Shown here: in pieces, positions 49,901 to 58,199 of the stretch
Layout of the letters: the number at the start of each line of letters is the position of its first letter
How positions within the stretch are numbered: the stretch's first letter is position 1
Source: JAHEGP01 sp963751595
Lineage (GTDB): Bacteria; Pseudomonadota; Gammaproteobacteria; Pseudomonadales; JAHEGP01
Length of the DNA stretch: 64,000 bases
Reading direction: 5' to 3'
Assembly: GCA_963751595.1 (NCBI GenBank)
Contig: CAVVVC010000012.1
Coordinates: 124,001 to 188,000 of the forward strand
Notes under the pieces: generated by a model
What the model saw: only the letters and a program-made list of their open reading frames with translations
The model's database searches: none
Told to the model about the DNA's origin: nothing
Program-made: the position numbers and the translations under genes

Positions 49901-50845
49901 CTGCAGCAGATGTGGTCATCGACCAGTTACCAGATGCAGTTGCTGCGCGATAACCCGGCCTGTGCCGAGCAGGAGTTCGCTCGCATCGGTGCCGATGACC
50001 CGGGCCTGAGTGCCGCACTGACGTTCAATTGCAACGATGATATTGCCGCCCCCTATATCGCCCGGGGTGTGCGACCCCCGGTTGCCATCCTCCGGGAGCA
50101 GGGGGTCAATGGCCAACTTGAGATGGCGGCGGCCTTCGACCGCGCGGGGTTCAGCAGCATCGATGTCCACATGAGCGACCTGCTCGCCGGCACACGCCAA
50201 CTCTCGGAATTCCGTGGCCTGGTGGCCTGTGGCGGGTTTTCCTACGGTGATGTGCTTGGTGCGGGTGAGGGCTGGGCCAAGAGTATTCTCTATCATCCGC
50301 GACTGCGGGACAGCTTCGTTGAGTTTTTTCAGCGCGCTGACAGTTTCACCCTCGGCGTGTGCAATGGTTGCCAGATGCTGTCGACCCTCAGGCAGCTTAT
50401 CCCCGGAGCCGATGACTGGCCGCGCTTCGTGCGCAACGAGTCTGAACAGTTCGAAGCGCGGGTGGCGCTGGTGCAGGTGCAGAGGAGTCCCTCGATTCTG
50501 CTCCAGGGCATGGCGGGTTCCCACCTGCCGGTGGCTATCGCCCATGGTGAGGGCCGCTGTGAGTTCAGCGATGGTGATGCCCTGGCGCGCTGCGACAACA
50601 GTGGCCAGGTGGCGCTGCGCTATGTCGACCACACTATCGAGGTGACCGAGAACTATCCCGCCAACCCCAATGGCTCGGCCCGGGGTATTACCGCGCTGAC
50701 CAGCGCGGATGGCCGGGCGACGATCATGATGCCGCACCCGGAACGGGTGTTTCGCACGGTGCAGAATTCCTGGCATCCCCCGGAGTGGGCCGAGGATGGG
50801 CCCTGGCTGCGCCTGTTTCGCAACGCCCGGCGGTGGGTGGACTAA
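46958..50845 (+). CDS. purL: phosphoribosylformylglycinamidine synthase
   Basis: 1295 residues, as in E. coli, from ATG 46958 (AGGAGA upstream); the longer frame to 46763 has no conserved residues. The enzyme makes FGAM from FGAR, glutamine and ATP in purine synthesis. N-terminal FGAR domain, ATP site (KVETHNHPTAIAPFPGAGTG in parts), GGFGNIR loop, second AIRS-type half, and C-terminal glutaminase with Cys in VCNGCQML and the catalytic His/Glu in MMPHPERVFR. Complete, monocistronic, divergent from mltF. Confidence 0.97.
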   Translation: MLTLPGAVALSEFRLNKLADALKGVAPVTHIYSQYVHFVATGSELSSAQESVLENLFDYGPALPREQPRGELFLVVPRPGTVSPWSSKATDIAHNCELDAVLRIERGTAYFLEFERQPDASERERIGALLHDRMVETVFDSFAQAEVLFEVQQPRPLLEVDVLRGGRQALVAANSQLGLALAEDEIDYLVDSFSELGRNPTDVELMMFAQANSEHCRHKIFNAQWTIDQQPQDHSLFQMIKHTYESAGAGVLSAYSDNAAVVKGPKAGRFLVDPDSGEYGYRNEPIHLLMKVETHNHPTAIAPFPGAGTGSGGEIRDEGAVGRGSKPKVGLTGFSVSNLRLPSSPQPWEKPYGKPDRIVSALDIMLEGPIGAAAFNNEFGRPNLCGYFRSFEQRVKGAAGEEVRGYHKPIMIAGGFGNIRDEHVAKPPFAAGSQLIVLGGPAMLIGLGGGAASSMTTGSSSEDLDFASVQRQNPEMQRRCQEVIDRCCALGDGSPIEFIHDVGAGGLSNAFPELVKDGETGGDFELRRVPSEEPGMSPLEIWCNESQERYVLAVAPANMARFEAICRRERCPFAVVGVAIDEQKLLLNDREFDNRPVDLPMSVLFGKAPRMLRTIERAPVSHPPLALDAIELQEAIARVLRLPTVASKNFLITIGDRSITGMVCRDQMVGPWQVPVADCAVTSVSYDSYFGEAMAMGERTPAALLDAPAAGRMAVGEAITNICASRIGSLGDIKLSANWMCAAGHPGEDEKLFDTVRAVGMELCPELGITIPVGKDSMSMRTRWQGSGKPKSVTAPMSLIISAFAPVMDVRATVTPQLRTDRGPTELLLIDLGGGRNRLGASCLAQVYRQLGDSPADLDEPARLRAFFKLVQALLEQEKILAYHDRSDGGLLVTLLEMAFAGRCGLDVDLDGVDGDDLAALFSEELGAVLQLGAGERAAVSREIEAAGLEDCCHWLGRPLREQQITLRRGDVVLYQNQRAVLQQMWSSTSYQMQLLRDNPACAEQEFARIGADDPGLSAALTFNCNDDIAAPYIARGVRPPVAILREQGVNGQLEMAAAFDRAGFSSIDVHMSDLLAGTRQLSEFRGLVACGGFSYGDVLGAGEGWAKSILYHPRLRDSFVEFFQRADSFTLGVCNGCQMLSTLRQLIPGADDWPRFVRNESEQFEARVALVQVQRSPSILLQGMAGSHLPVAIAHGEGRCEFSDGDALARCDNSGQVALRYVDHTIEVTENYPANPNGSARGITALTSADGRATIMMPHPERVFRTVQNSWHPPEWAEDGPWLRLFRNARRWVD

Positions 50846-50885
50846 AATTGGCGTTGGTTTACGTCGGCTTTTCGATAATAATGGG

Positions 50886-50903
50886 CGCCCCCTGTTGGGG
50901 GCG
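50886..50903. repeat. GC-rich stem-loop between purL and secD
   Basis: CGCCCCC (50886-50892), TGTT loop, GGGGGCG (50897-50903): a perfect 7-bp stem 40 bases after the purL stop. It lacks a T-run but is well placed to attenuate or end purL transcription before secD. Confidence 0.5.
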
Positions 50904-51001
50904 GCGAGATCCGTTAATCGAAAACATCCAGAATCCTTCGTCTCCTGTTGACCGACCCACGGTGTGGGCCGGTTTAAGACTGTCATTACATTGGTTCAAG
51001 C

Positions 51002-52855
51002 ATGCTGAATAAATACCCCTGGTGGAAAAACCTGCTGATTGTCGTCGTCATCCTGATCGGGGTTATCTACGCCCTGCCCAATGCCTTTGCACCCGACCCG
51101 GCGATCCAGATCAGCGGGGAGAGCAGCAGCGATGCGCTGGGCGCCGACGAGCTGGCACGGGTAGAGGCCGCCCTGGAGGAAGAGGGAATTGGCTTTTTTG
51201 GTGAAAGCGTGGAAGACGGCCGGGCCCTGATTCGCCTCCAGGACAAGGATTTGCAGCTGCGGGCCAAGGCCGTCGCCCAGCGGGCCCTTGGCGATGGCTA
51301 TGTGGTGGCACTGAACCTGGCCGAGACCACGCCCGCCTGGCTCACGGCCATCGGTGCCCAGCCAATGAAGCTGGGCCTGGATTTGAGCGGCGGCGTTCAC
51401 TTTCTGTTGGAGGTCGATACCGCAACCGCGATCCAGAAACGGCTGGAGACCTATACCGATGATTTCAAGAAAGAGCTGCGCCAGCAGCGCATTCGGGGGA
51501 TTGTCTCGCTTCAGGACGATCGCATCGTCGGCAGTTTCGCCAGCGAAGCCCTGCGTGACCAGGCCAGGGATATACTGCGCGAAAGTTTTCCCACCATGGA
51601 GCGGCAAAGTTCGGAAGAAGGGGACCAGTACCTGCTCACGGCGCGGGTATCCGAGAGCGAGCTGAAAACCATTGCTGATGACGCGGTCAACCAGAACCTC
51701 ACCACCCTGCGCAATCGGGTCAACGAACTCGGTGTCGCCGAGCCACTGGTGCAGAAGCAGGGCGCCAATCGCATCATCGTCCAGCTCCCGGGAATTCAGG
51801 ATACCGCCGCCGCCAAGCGCATCCTGGGCAAGACCGCCAATCTCGAGTTTCGCCTCGAGGCTCGTCCTGAAGAAGCGGCCCGGGAAAAATTTGAGTTCCG
51901 CGACAAGCAGCGGGGCATGGAGTCGGCCTGGCTGGAGAAGCGGGTGGTGATCACCGGAGAGCGGGTATCCAACGCCCGCGCCAGCTTCGACGAGAACGGC
52001 CTGCCCGAGGTCAACATCTCCCTGGACAGCCCGGGGGGCACCCTGATGCACCGCGCCACCCGCGACAATATCAATCGCAAACTGGGCGTGCTTTTTATCG
52101 AGCGCAAGTCGCGGACCATCGGCTATGAAACCGACCGCTTCGGCTACGAAGTGCCGATCAAGGAAAAATACGACGTCAAGCAGATCATCAGCCTCGCCAC
52201 CATTCGGGCCGCGCTGGGCACCCAGTTTCGCATCACCGGGCTGGACTCACCCACCGAAGCCGCCGAACTGGCGCTGTTACTGCGTGCCGGTGCCCTGGCC
52301 GCGCCGGTGGATTTCGTCGAGGAGCGCACGGTGGGCCCATCCCTGGGTGCTGAAAACATAGCCAAGGGCTTCACCTCAGTACAGATTGGCCTGGCCCTGG
52401 TGCTGATCTTCATGGTGTTGTACTACCGGGTTTTCGGGCTGGTCGCCGATATTGCGCTGATAGTGAACATGGGGCTGCTGCTGGCCTGTATGTCGATCCT
52501 GTCGGCCACGCTGACCCTGCCCGGCATCGCCGGTATCGTATTGACAGTGGGTATGGCGGTGGATGCCAACGTGCTCATCTTCAGTCGGATCCGGGAAGAA
52601 TTGAAAAACGGGCTTTCGCCCCAGCAGGCGATCAAGGCGGGCTACGAGCGTGCCTTCACCACCATTCTCGACGCCAACATTACGACCCTGATCGTGGCGG
52701 TCATTCTCTATGCGGTGGGCACCGGGCCGGTGAAGGGCTTCGCCGTCACCCTGTCGATCGGTATCCTGACCTCCATGTTTACCGCAATCGTGGTGAGTCG
52801 CAGCCTGATCAATCTGATTTACGGCGGCAAAAACCTCCAGAAACTCTCGATTTAA
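51002..52855 (+). CDS. secD: protein translocase subunit SecD
   Basis: 617 residues. First membrane helix at ~9-26 (WWKNLLIVVVILIGVIYALP), a large periplasmic region with LGLDLSGGVHFLLEVD (D1), the VNELGVAEPLV domain, and five C-terminal helices beginning with GLALVLIFMVLYY and including GMAVDANVLIFSRIREE. SecDF uses proton flow to help finish protein export through SecYEG. SecF follows 13 bases later. YajC, usually upstream, is not present; purL is instead. Confidence 0.97.
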   Translation: MLNKYPWWKNLLIVVVILIGVIYALPNAFAPDPAIQISGESSSDALGADELARVEAALEEEGIGFFGESVEDGRALIRLQDKDLQLRAKAVAQRALGDGYVVALNLAETTPAWLTAIGAQPMKLGLDLSGGVHFLLEVDTATAIQKRLETYTDDFKKELRQQRIRGIVSLQDDRIVGSFASEALRDQARDILRESFPTMERQSSEEGDQYLLTARVSESELKTIADDAVNQNLTTLRNRVNELGVAEPLVQKQGANRIIVQLPGIQDTAAAKRILGKTANLEFRLEARPEEAAREKFEFRDKQRGMESAWLEKRVVITGERVSNARASFDENGLPEVNISLDSPGGTLMHRATRDNINRKLGVLFIERKSRTIGYETDRFGYEVPIKEKYDVKQIISLATIRAALGTQFRITGLDSPTEAAELALLLRAGALAAPVDFVEERTVGPSLGAENIAKGFTSVQIGLALVLIFMVLYYRVFGLVADIALIVNMGLLLACMSILSATLTLPGIAGIVLTVGMAVDANVLIFSRIREELKNGLSPQQAIKAGYERAFTTILDANITTLIVAVILYAVGTGPVKGFAVTLSIGILTSMFTAIVVSRSLINLIYGGKNLQKLSI

Positions 52856-52868
52856 GCAGGTTTACAAG

Positions 52869-53795
52869 ATGCAGCAAAAACAAGCAACTATCGACTTCAT
52901 GCGCTGGCGCTGGCTTGCCATCGGCATTTCCTGCGTGCTGCTGCTGGCATCTATTGCCTCGCTGGCGACCCGGCAACTGGCCTTTGGTCTGGATTTTACC
53001 GGGGGCACGCAAATAGAGGTGGTGTACGGGGAAGCGGTGCCGCTGGACGATATTCGCAGTACCCTGGCAGCTGCCGGATTCACCGATGCGGTGGTGGTGC
53101 AGTTTGGCAGCGAGCAGGACATCCTCGTGCGGCTTTCCCAAAGCTTCTCCGACGAAGCGGGGGCTGAGCTGGTCGAGACCATGCACCAGGCCGCCGGTAC
53201 CGACGTCACCCTGCGCCGGTTGGAATACGTCGGCCCCCAGGTGGGGGAGGAGCTGCGCGAACAGGGCGGGCTGGCTATGCTGCTGGCCCTGGGTGTGGTG
53301 ATGCTCTACGTGGCAGTGCGCTTTCAGTTCAAGTTTTCGATCGGCGCGGTGGTGGCATTGATCCACGATGTGGTGATTACCCTGGGGGTGTTCTCTTTCC
53401 TGCGGCTGGATTTCGACCTCACCGTGCTGGCGGCGCTGTTGGCGGTGATCGGTTACTCCCTCAACGACACCATCGTGGTGTCGGACCGAATTCGGGAGAA
53501 TTTTCGCAAAATGCGGGTCGGTGATTCGGTGGAGATTATCAATGTCTCACTGACCGAGACACTGGGGCGAACCTTGGTCACCTCCTTGACCACCATCTTC
53601 GTGCTGTTGGCGCTGTTTTACTTCGGTGGCGAAATGATCCACGGCTTTGCCACCGCGTTGTTGATCGGTGTGGTGGTGGGCACCTACTCGTCGATCTATG
53701 TCGCGGCCAACACCCTGCTGATGCTGGATATCAACCGTGAAGACCTGCTGGTCGTGCCCAAGGAAGATCGCGAGGAGATCGATGCCATGCCCTGA
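52869..53795 (+). CDS. secF: protein translocase subunit SecF
   Basis: 308 residues. First helix ~16-33, then the SecF start FGLDFTGGTQIEV, periplasmic domain, and five helices containing GYSLNDTIVVSDRIREN (family signature) and TLGRTLVTSLTTIFVLLAL (in parts). Forms a heterodimer with SecD. The stop codon TGA (53793-53795) sits in the loop of a perfect hairpin (53784-53805), next to convergent suhB. Confidence 0.97.
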   Translation: MQQKQATIDFMRWRWLAIGISCVLLLASIASLATRQLAFGLDFTGGTQIEVVYGEAVPLDDIRSTLAAAGFTDAVVVQFGSEQDILVRLSQSFSDEAGAELVETMHQAAGTDVTLRRLEYVGPQVGEELREQGGLAMLLALGVVMLYVAVRFQFKFSIGAVVALIHDVVITLGVFSFLRLDFDLTVLAALLAVIGYSLNDTIVVSDRIRENFRKMRVGDSVEIINVSLTETLGRTLVTSLTTIFVLLALFYFGGEMIHGFATALLIGVVVGTYSSIYVAANTLLMLDINREDLLVVPKEDREEIDAMP

Positions 53796-53805
53796 AGGGC
53801 ATGGC
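53784..53805. terminator. hairpin at the secF/suhB junction
   Basis: GCCATGCCC (53784-53792), TGAA loop, GGGCATGGC (53797-53805): a perfect 9-bp stem whose loop holds the secF stop. There is no T-run, but the symmetric stem between convergent genes fits a bidirectional end-of-transcript structure. Confidence 0.5.
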
Positions 53806-53823
53806 CAGATGCTGGCGTTGAGC

Positions 53824-54624
53824 TCAGCCGAGGTGGCGATTGACCGCCTGCAGCAATGACTTGAAGCACTTCGGATTGGCAGCCACGACGTCGCCGCTGC
53901 GCAGGTAATCGTTGCCGCCGGCGAAGTCGCTGACCAGTCCGCCCGCCTCGACCACCAGCAGCGCGCCGGCGGCTATATCCCACTCTTTCAGGCCTACCTC
54001 CCAGAAGCCGTCAAGCCGTCCGGCGGCGACATAGGCTAGATCCAGCGAGGCCGCACCGGCGCGGCGAATTCCCGCGGTTTGGGTGGCCACTTCTTCCAGG
54101 CTGCGGATGTAGGCGGGAAGCCTGTCCTGTAAATGGGAGCGAAACGGGATGCCGGTGCCGATCAGTGCGCCGTCGAGGCCGTTGCGCTTGGTCACCCGGA
54201 TACGCCGGTCATTGAGTTTGGCGCCGCGCCCGCGACTGGCGCTGAATGTCTCGTCCCGCACCGGATCGTAGATCAGCGCGTGCTCCAGCTTGCCGCGGTA
54301 CTTGCAGGCGATCGAGATGGCATAGTGGGGAATTCCGCGGAGGAAATTCGTGGTGCCATCGATGGGATCGATCACCCAGACGTAGTCGCTGGCGCCTTCG
54401 CGGCCTTCCCTGAGTCCACCTTCTTCGCCCTCAATGGCGTGGTCCGGAAAGGCCTTGCGCAGGTGATAGATGATTTCTTCCTCCGCCCGCCGGTCCACCT
54501 CGCTGACGAAATCGTTCTTGCCTTTTTCCTCCACCTGCACCATGTCCAGTTCCTCCGAGGCGCGCAGAATGAGCTGGCCCGCCTTGCGGGCGGCAGTGTT
54601 GGCAATGTTGAGCATCGGCTGCAT
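53824..54624 (-). CDS. suhB: inositol monophosphatase family protein SuhB
   Basis: 266 residues. Metal-phosphatase motifs: GEEGG (~67-71), WVIDPIDGTTNFLRG (~82-96) and EWDIAAGALLVVEAGG. SuhB dephosphorylates inositol phosphate and, in enterobacteria, also assists rRNA transcription antitermination with NusA. Divergent from trmJ with 134 bases between the starts, as in many gammaproteobacteria. Full length. Confidence 0.95.
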   Translation of the reverse strand: MQPMLNIANTAARKAGQLILRASEELDMVQVEEKGKNDFVSEVDRRAEEEIIYHLRKAFPDHAIEGEEGGLREGREGASDYVWVIDPIDGTTNFLRGIPHYAISIACKYRGKLEHALIYDPVRDETFSASRGRGAKLNDRRIRVTKRNGLDGALIGTGIPFRSHLQDRLPAYIRSLEEVATQTAGIRRAGAASLDLAYVAAGRLDGFWEVGLKEWDIAAGALLVVEAGGLVSDFAGGNDYLRSGDVVAANPKCFKSLLQAVNRHLG

Positions 54625-54758
54625 GGAAACACCTTCGGGATTGAGTTGGGTTGGGCGAAGCGGCGGCGATTATAGCAAAACCCGGGTGAACTGTCGGATT
54701 TAGAAAACGACGGGGCAAATCTGCTAGAATGCCGCCCGCTCCGGTTAGAGGTAATCCC

Positions 54759-55499
54759 ATGCCCGCTCCCCTCGACAACATCCGTATTGTACTGGTCAAC
54801 ACGTCTCACCCTGGCAACATCGGCGCCGCCGCCCGGGCGATGAAAATCATGGATCTCACGCGCCTGTACCTGGTCGCGCCCAAGCTGTTTCCCCACGAAA
54901 AGGCGGTATGGCGCTCCGTCGGGGCGGTCGACCTCCTCGACAATGCCGTGGTCGTCGACAATCTCCAGCAGGCCATCGCCGACTGTGGTGTGGTGGTGGG
55001 TGCCAGTGCCCGGCAGCGGCGGATTCCCTGGCCGTTGCAGGATGCGCGCTCGGCGGCGGCGAGCATGGTTGAGGCGGCCAGCGCGGGGAACGAGGTGGCC
55101 GTGCTCTTTGGTCGTGAGGACAGTGGCCTCAGCAACGAGGAGTTGCACCAGTGCCATTTCCACCTGACGATACCCACCTCCGAGCAGTACAGTGCCCTCA
55201 ACCTGGCGGCGGCTGTTCAGGTAGTTGCCTATGAGATCCTGATGGCTACCCATAAACAGCAGTCGCCGGTGGAGCAGAAGTGGGATGTCACCCTGGCCAA
55301 TGCCGACGACCTGGAGCGCTTGCTGGCGCATTACGAGCAGGTCATGATCGGGCTCGAATTCTATGATCCTGCCACCCCCAAGCAGTTGATGACGCGCCTG
55401 CGCCGTCTGTTTATGCGCAGCCGGCTCGATAAGATGGAGATCAATATCCTCCGGGGCATGCTCGGGGCGACCGAGAAAATGCTGCGCCAGCGCGAGTGA
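54759..55499 (+). CDS. trmJ: tRNA (cytidine/uridine-32-2'-O)-methyltransferase
   Basis: 246 residues; ATG 54759 follows GAGGT, preferred over ATG 54729. SPOUT-fold: VLVNTSHPGNIGAAARAMK at the start, VLFGREDSGLSNEELHQC and LNLAAAVQVVAYEI form the SAM-binding knot; a C-terminal helical tail follows. It methylates nucleotide 32 of tRNAs. The iscR gene starts 84 bases after its stop, with its own promoter. Confidence 0.94.
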   Translation: MPAPLDNIRIVLVNTSHPGNIGAAARAMKIMDLTRLYLVAPKLFPHEKAVWRSVGAVDLLDNAVVVDNLQQAIADCGVVVGASARQRRIPWPLQDARSAAASMVEAASAGNEVAVLFGREDSGLSNEELHQCHFHLTIPTSEQYSALNLAAAVQVVAYEILMATHKQQSPVEQKWDVTLANADDLERLLAHYEQVMIGLEFYDPATPKQLMTRLRRLFMRSRLDKMEINILRGMLGATEKMLRQRE

Positions 55500-55519
55500 T
55501 TGCGCCCTTTGGTCGCTGA

Positions 55520-55552
55520 ATACTTGACTGAATCCCTCGGATATAAAATAAT
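55520..55552 (+). promoter_or_regulatory. type 1 IscR box over the iscR promoter
   Basis: Positions 55520-55544 match 22 of the 25 positions of the E. coli type 1 IscR consensus (ATASYY-GACT-RWWW-Y-AGTC-RRS-TAT): left half ATACTTGACT, right half CCTCGGATAT. TTGACT (55524-55529) is a -35; AATAAT at 55547-55552 lies 17 bases on. IscR with its cluster would thus repress its own gene. Confidence 0.72.
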
Positions 55553-55583
55553 CGTGCGTCGGAGGGCGATGAGTGCTGATGGG

Positions 55584-56099
55584 ATGCGACTAACCACCAA
55601 GGGACGCTATGCGGTGACGGCGATGCTGGATCTCGCGCTCCATGCCGGTAGCGGTCCGGTGAGCCTCGCCGATATCGCTTCGCGGCAGGAAATATCCCTG
55701 AGTTACCTGGAGCAGTTGTTTGCCAAGCTCCGGCGCAGTGGCCTGGTGGACAGCGTGCGTGGGCCCGGTGGAGGCTACCGCCCCAGTCGCTCACTGACCG
55801 ATATCTATGCCTCGCAAATCATCGATGCGGTTGATGAGTCCATCGACGCCACCCATTGTGGTGGCAAAGCCAACTGCCTCGACGGCGAGGTTTGCCTTAC
55901 TCATTTCCTGTGGACCGACCTGAGTCAGCAAATCCATCACTTTCTTGACGGCATCAGCCTTGCCAACCTGGTCGAGCGCGAGGAAGTGAGGCTGATTTCA
56001 AGGCGCCAGAACAGTGGTTGCGCCAGCCGCGAAAAACTGACCCGCGAACGCATTCCAGTGCGCACCCGGATTGGCGACGATGAGCCCAGTGAAGCCTGA
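55584..56099 (+). CDS. iscR: Fe-S cluster sensor/repressor
   Basis: 171 residues from ATG 55584 (MRLTTKGRYAVTAMLD), where E. coli IscR also starts; the longer frame is upstream promoter. Rrf2-type winged helix (LSYLEQLFAKLRRSGLV, GPGGGYRPSR). [2Fe-2S] ligands Cys92, Cys98, Cys104 with His107 match the E. coli numbering exactly. It reads cluster supply and represses the isc operon. Two bases separate its stop from iscS. Confidence 0.96.
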   Translation: MRLTTKGRYAVTAMLDLALHAGSGPVSLADIASRQEISLSYLEQLFAKLRRSGLVDSVRGPGGGYRPSRSLTDIYASQIIDAVDESIDATHCGGKANCLDGEVCLTHFLWTDLSQQIHHFLDGISLANLVEREEVRLISRRQNSGCASREKLTRERIPVRTRIGDDEPSEA

Positions 56100-56101
56100 T
56101 C

Positions 56102-57316
56102 ATGTTATTGCCCCGCTATTTTGACTATGCAGCAACGACCCCGGTGGACCCGCGTGTGGCCGAGGCGATGGCGGCCTGCCTGACCATCGATGGCAATTTT
56201 GGCAACCCGGCCTCGCGCTCCCACGTTTATGGTTGGAAGGCCGAGGAAGCGGTGGAATTGGCCCGGGGCCAGCTGGCGGATCTGCTCCAGGTCGACCCGC
56301 GGGAAATCGTCTGGACATCGGGCGCGACCGAGTCGGACAACCTGGCCATCAAGGGCGTTGCGCAGCATTTCGGTCCCGAGGGATTAGAACCCCGGGGGAC
56401 GCATATCATCAGCTCGGCAGCGGAGCATAAAGCCGTGTTGGACAGTTGCGCAGTGCTCGAGCGCAATGGCTTCGAAGTAACCTACCTGAAGCCAAGCGCC
56501 CAGGGGGTAATCGAGCCGCAGCAGCTGGCGGAGGCGCTGCGTGATGACACCATTCTGGTCTCCCTGATGCATGCCAACAACGAGACCGGAGCGCTCAACG
56601 ATATTGCGGCCCTCGGCTCCCTCTGTCGGCAGCGCGGAGTGCTGCTGCATGTGGACGCGGCCCAGAGTGTCGGCAAGGTGCCCCTCAACCTGGGCCAGCT
56701 CGACGTCGACCTGTTGTCGATATCAGCGCACAAGTTTTACGGCCCCAAGGGGATTGGCGCATTGTACGTGCGGCGTGATCCGGCCGTGAGGCTGCAGGCG
56801 CAAATGCATGGCGGCGGCCACGAGCGGGGTATGCGGTCGGGTACCCTCGCCACCCACCAGATCGTGGGTCTGGGGGAGGCGGCACGCATTGCCGGCGAAG
56901 AAATGCAGGCCGAGACCCGGCGCATCGGGGAATACCGGGAACAGCTTTGGCGTGGCCTGCAGGCGCTAAAGGGGGTGCAGTTGAACGGCCACCCGGAACA
57001 GTGTCTGCCGGGTATTCTCAATCTCAGCTTTGCCGGGGTGGACGGAGAGCTGTTGCTGATTGCCCTCAAGGACCTTGCCCTGTCCACGGGCTCGGCCTGT
57101 GCCTCGGCGTCCATCGACCCGTCCCACGTGCTGCAGGCCATGGGCGTGCCCCGGGCATTGGCCCTGAGCTCCCTGCGCTTCTCGCTGGGCCGCTACAGCA
57201 CAGCTGACGATATCGAATTTGCCCTGCAAAGGACTGCTGAAGCCCTCGACCGATTGCGTCAGGGAAGCTCCGCCAGCCCGGCTTCCCGGGGCAGTGCAGC
57301 CGGCTCAGGGGCCTGA
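56102..57316 (+). CDS. iscS: cysteine desulfurase
   Basis: 404 residues. Class V aminotransferase fold: FDYAATTPVDPRV (7-19), HVDAAQSVGK, PLP-Lys211 in SAHKFYGPKG, and the persulfide loop LSTGSACASAS with Cys333. Supplies sulfur for Fe-S clusters, tRNA thiolation and cofactors. After its stop come 437 bases and ndk: iscU, iscA, hscB, hscA, fdx and iscX are not there. It presumably serves a scaffold encoded elsewhere (for example SUF). Confidence 0.95.
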   Translation: MLLPRYFDYAATTPVDPRVAEAMAACLTIDGNFGNPASRSHVYGWKAEEAVELARGQLADLLQVDPREIVWTSGATESDNLAIKGVAQHFGPEGLEPRGTHIISSAAEHKAVLDSCAVLERNGFEVTYLKPSAQGVIEPQQLAEALRDDTILVSLMHANNETGALNDIAALGSLCRQRGVLLHVDAAQSVGKVPLNLGQLDVDLLSISAHKFYGPKGIGALYVRRDPAVRLQAQMHGGGHERGMRSGTLATHQIVGLGEAARIAGEEMQAETRRIGEYREQLWRGLQALKGVQLNGHPEQCLPGILNLSFAGVDGELLLIALKDLALSTGSACASASIDPSHVLQAMGVPRALALSSLRFSLGRYSTADDIEFALQRTAEALDRLRQGSSASPASRGSAAGSGA

Positions 57317-57753
57317 GCCGGCTGGGTAGGCGCATTGAGACCACCGCACCCGGTGAAGAGCGCCCTGATGACGGATCCTCCGGGCCGCAGTCCTGACGCC
57401 GTGGCATCCAGTGCCGCGCTTGCCGCGACGGCAATTCGTCCACAAGCTGCCAGTTGGTGCTTCTGCCGGGGCGCCAACGCCCTTGCCCAGGGCTGTCCAT
57501 CCAGAGGGAGCCTGCGCCCAGGCAGGGCGTAAAGCTCGCCGGTTGCCGGCGAAGATCCGTCTCCTGATGCTATAAGTGCTGCCAATTGGCGGTCGTTTTG
57601 CGTATAATCAGCCGGATTTTTCGGGGGCTTGCAAACGCTGGCTCCCGGCCGGCATACAACGAAAGGCGCCCGCCACACGACCGGAAGCCCTCTATCGGGA
57701 AGCCCCCGGGCTAAACGACTTACACAAGCACTTAATACCAGGAGAAGAATCGA
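57317..57753. other. gap where iscUA-hscBA-fdx would be; ndk promoter region
   Basis: 437 bp with no supported gene. Frames on both strands were read for IscU/IscA/ferredoxin signatures and none is present. A good -10, TATAAT (57603-57608), lies about 145 bases before ndk; the -35 is weak. The sequence up to about 57540 is high-GC and featureless. Confidence 0.5.
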
Positions 57754-58179
57754 ATGGCCGTTGAAAGAACCCTGTCCATAATCAAACCCGATGCCGTGGG
57801 CAAAAACGTGATTGGGGAAATCCTGTCACGCTTCGAGAAGAATGGCCTGAAGGTAGTGGCGATCAAAATGCTGCATATGGATGATGAGCAGGCGGGTGGC
57901 TTTTACGCCGAGCATAAAGAGCGGCCGTTTTTCGCGCCGCTGGTTGAATTCATGACATCGGGCCCGGTTACCGTCCAGGTGTTGGAAGGGGAGAACGCCA
58001 TTGCCAAAAACAGGGAGTTGATGGGTGCCACCAATCCCCAGGAAGCTGCTGCCGGCACCATTCGCGCAGATTTTGCCAGCTCCATCGATGCTAATGCCGT
58101 CCATGGCTCCGATTCCGCGACCTCCGCCGAGCGCGAAATCGGCTACTTCTTCAGCGCTGACGAACTGTGCCCACGCTGA
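57754..58179 (+). CDS. ndk: nucleoside diphosphate kinase
   Basis: 141 residues, GGAGAAG upstream of the ATG. Balances NTP pools by phosphate exchange. RTLSIIKPDAV (5-15), the Lys/Arg/Asn site (EKNGLKVV, RADFA) and phospho-His117 in NAVHGSDS. Its end overlaps one possible rlmN start by 13 bases. Confidence 0.97.
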   Translation: MAVERTLSIIKPDAVGKNVIGEILSRFEKNGLKVVAIKMLHMDDEQAGGFYAEHKERPFFAPLVEFMTSGPVTVQVLEGENAIAKNRELMGATNPQEAAAGTIRADFASSIDANAVHGSDSATSAEREIGYFFSADELCPR

Positions 58180-58199
58180 GCCAGGCAAGCAAATTGCCG

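Noticed and set aside
50846..51001. yajC between purL and secD
   Set aside because: Only 156 bp and no frame with a membrane anchor; yajC is not encoded here.
57317..57560. possible small Cys-rich (CDGSH-like) protein in the iscS-ndk gap
   Set aside because: A frame contains WCFCRGANALAQGC but not the C-x-C-x2-S/T-x3-P-x-C-D-G-x-H pattern; no supported start.
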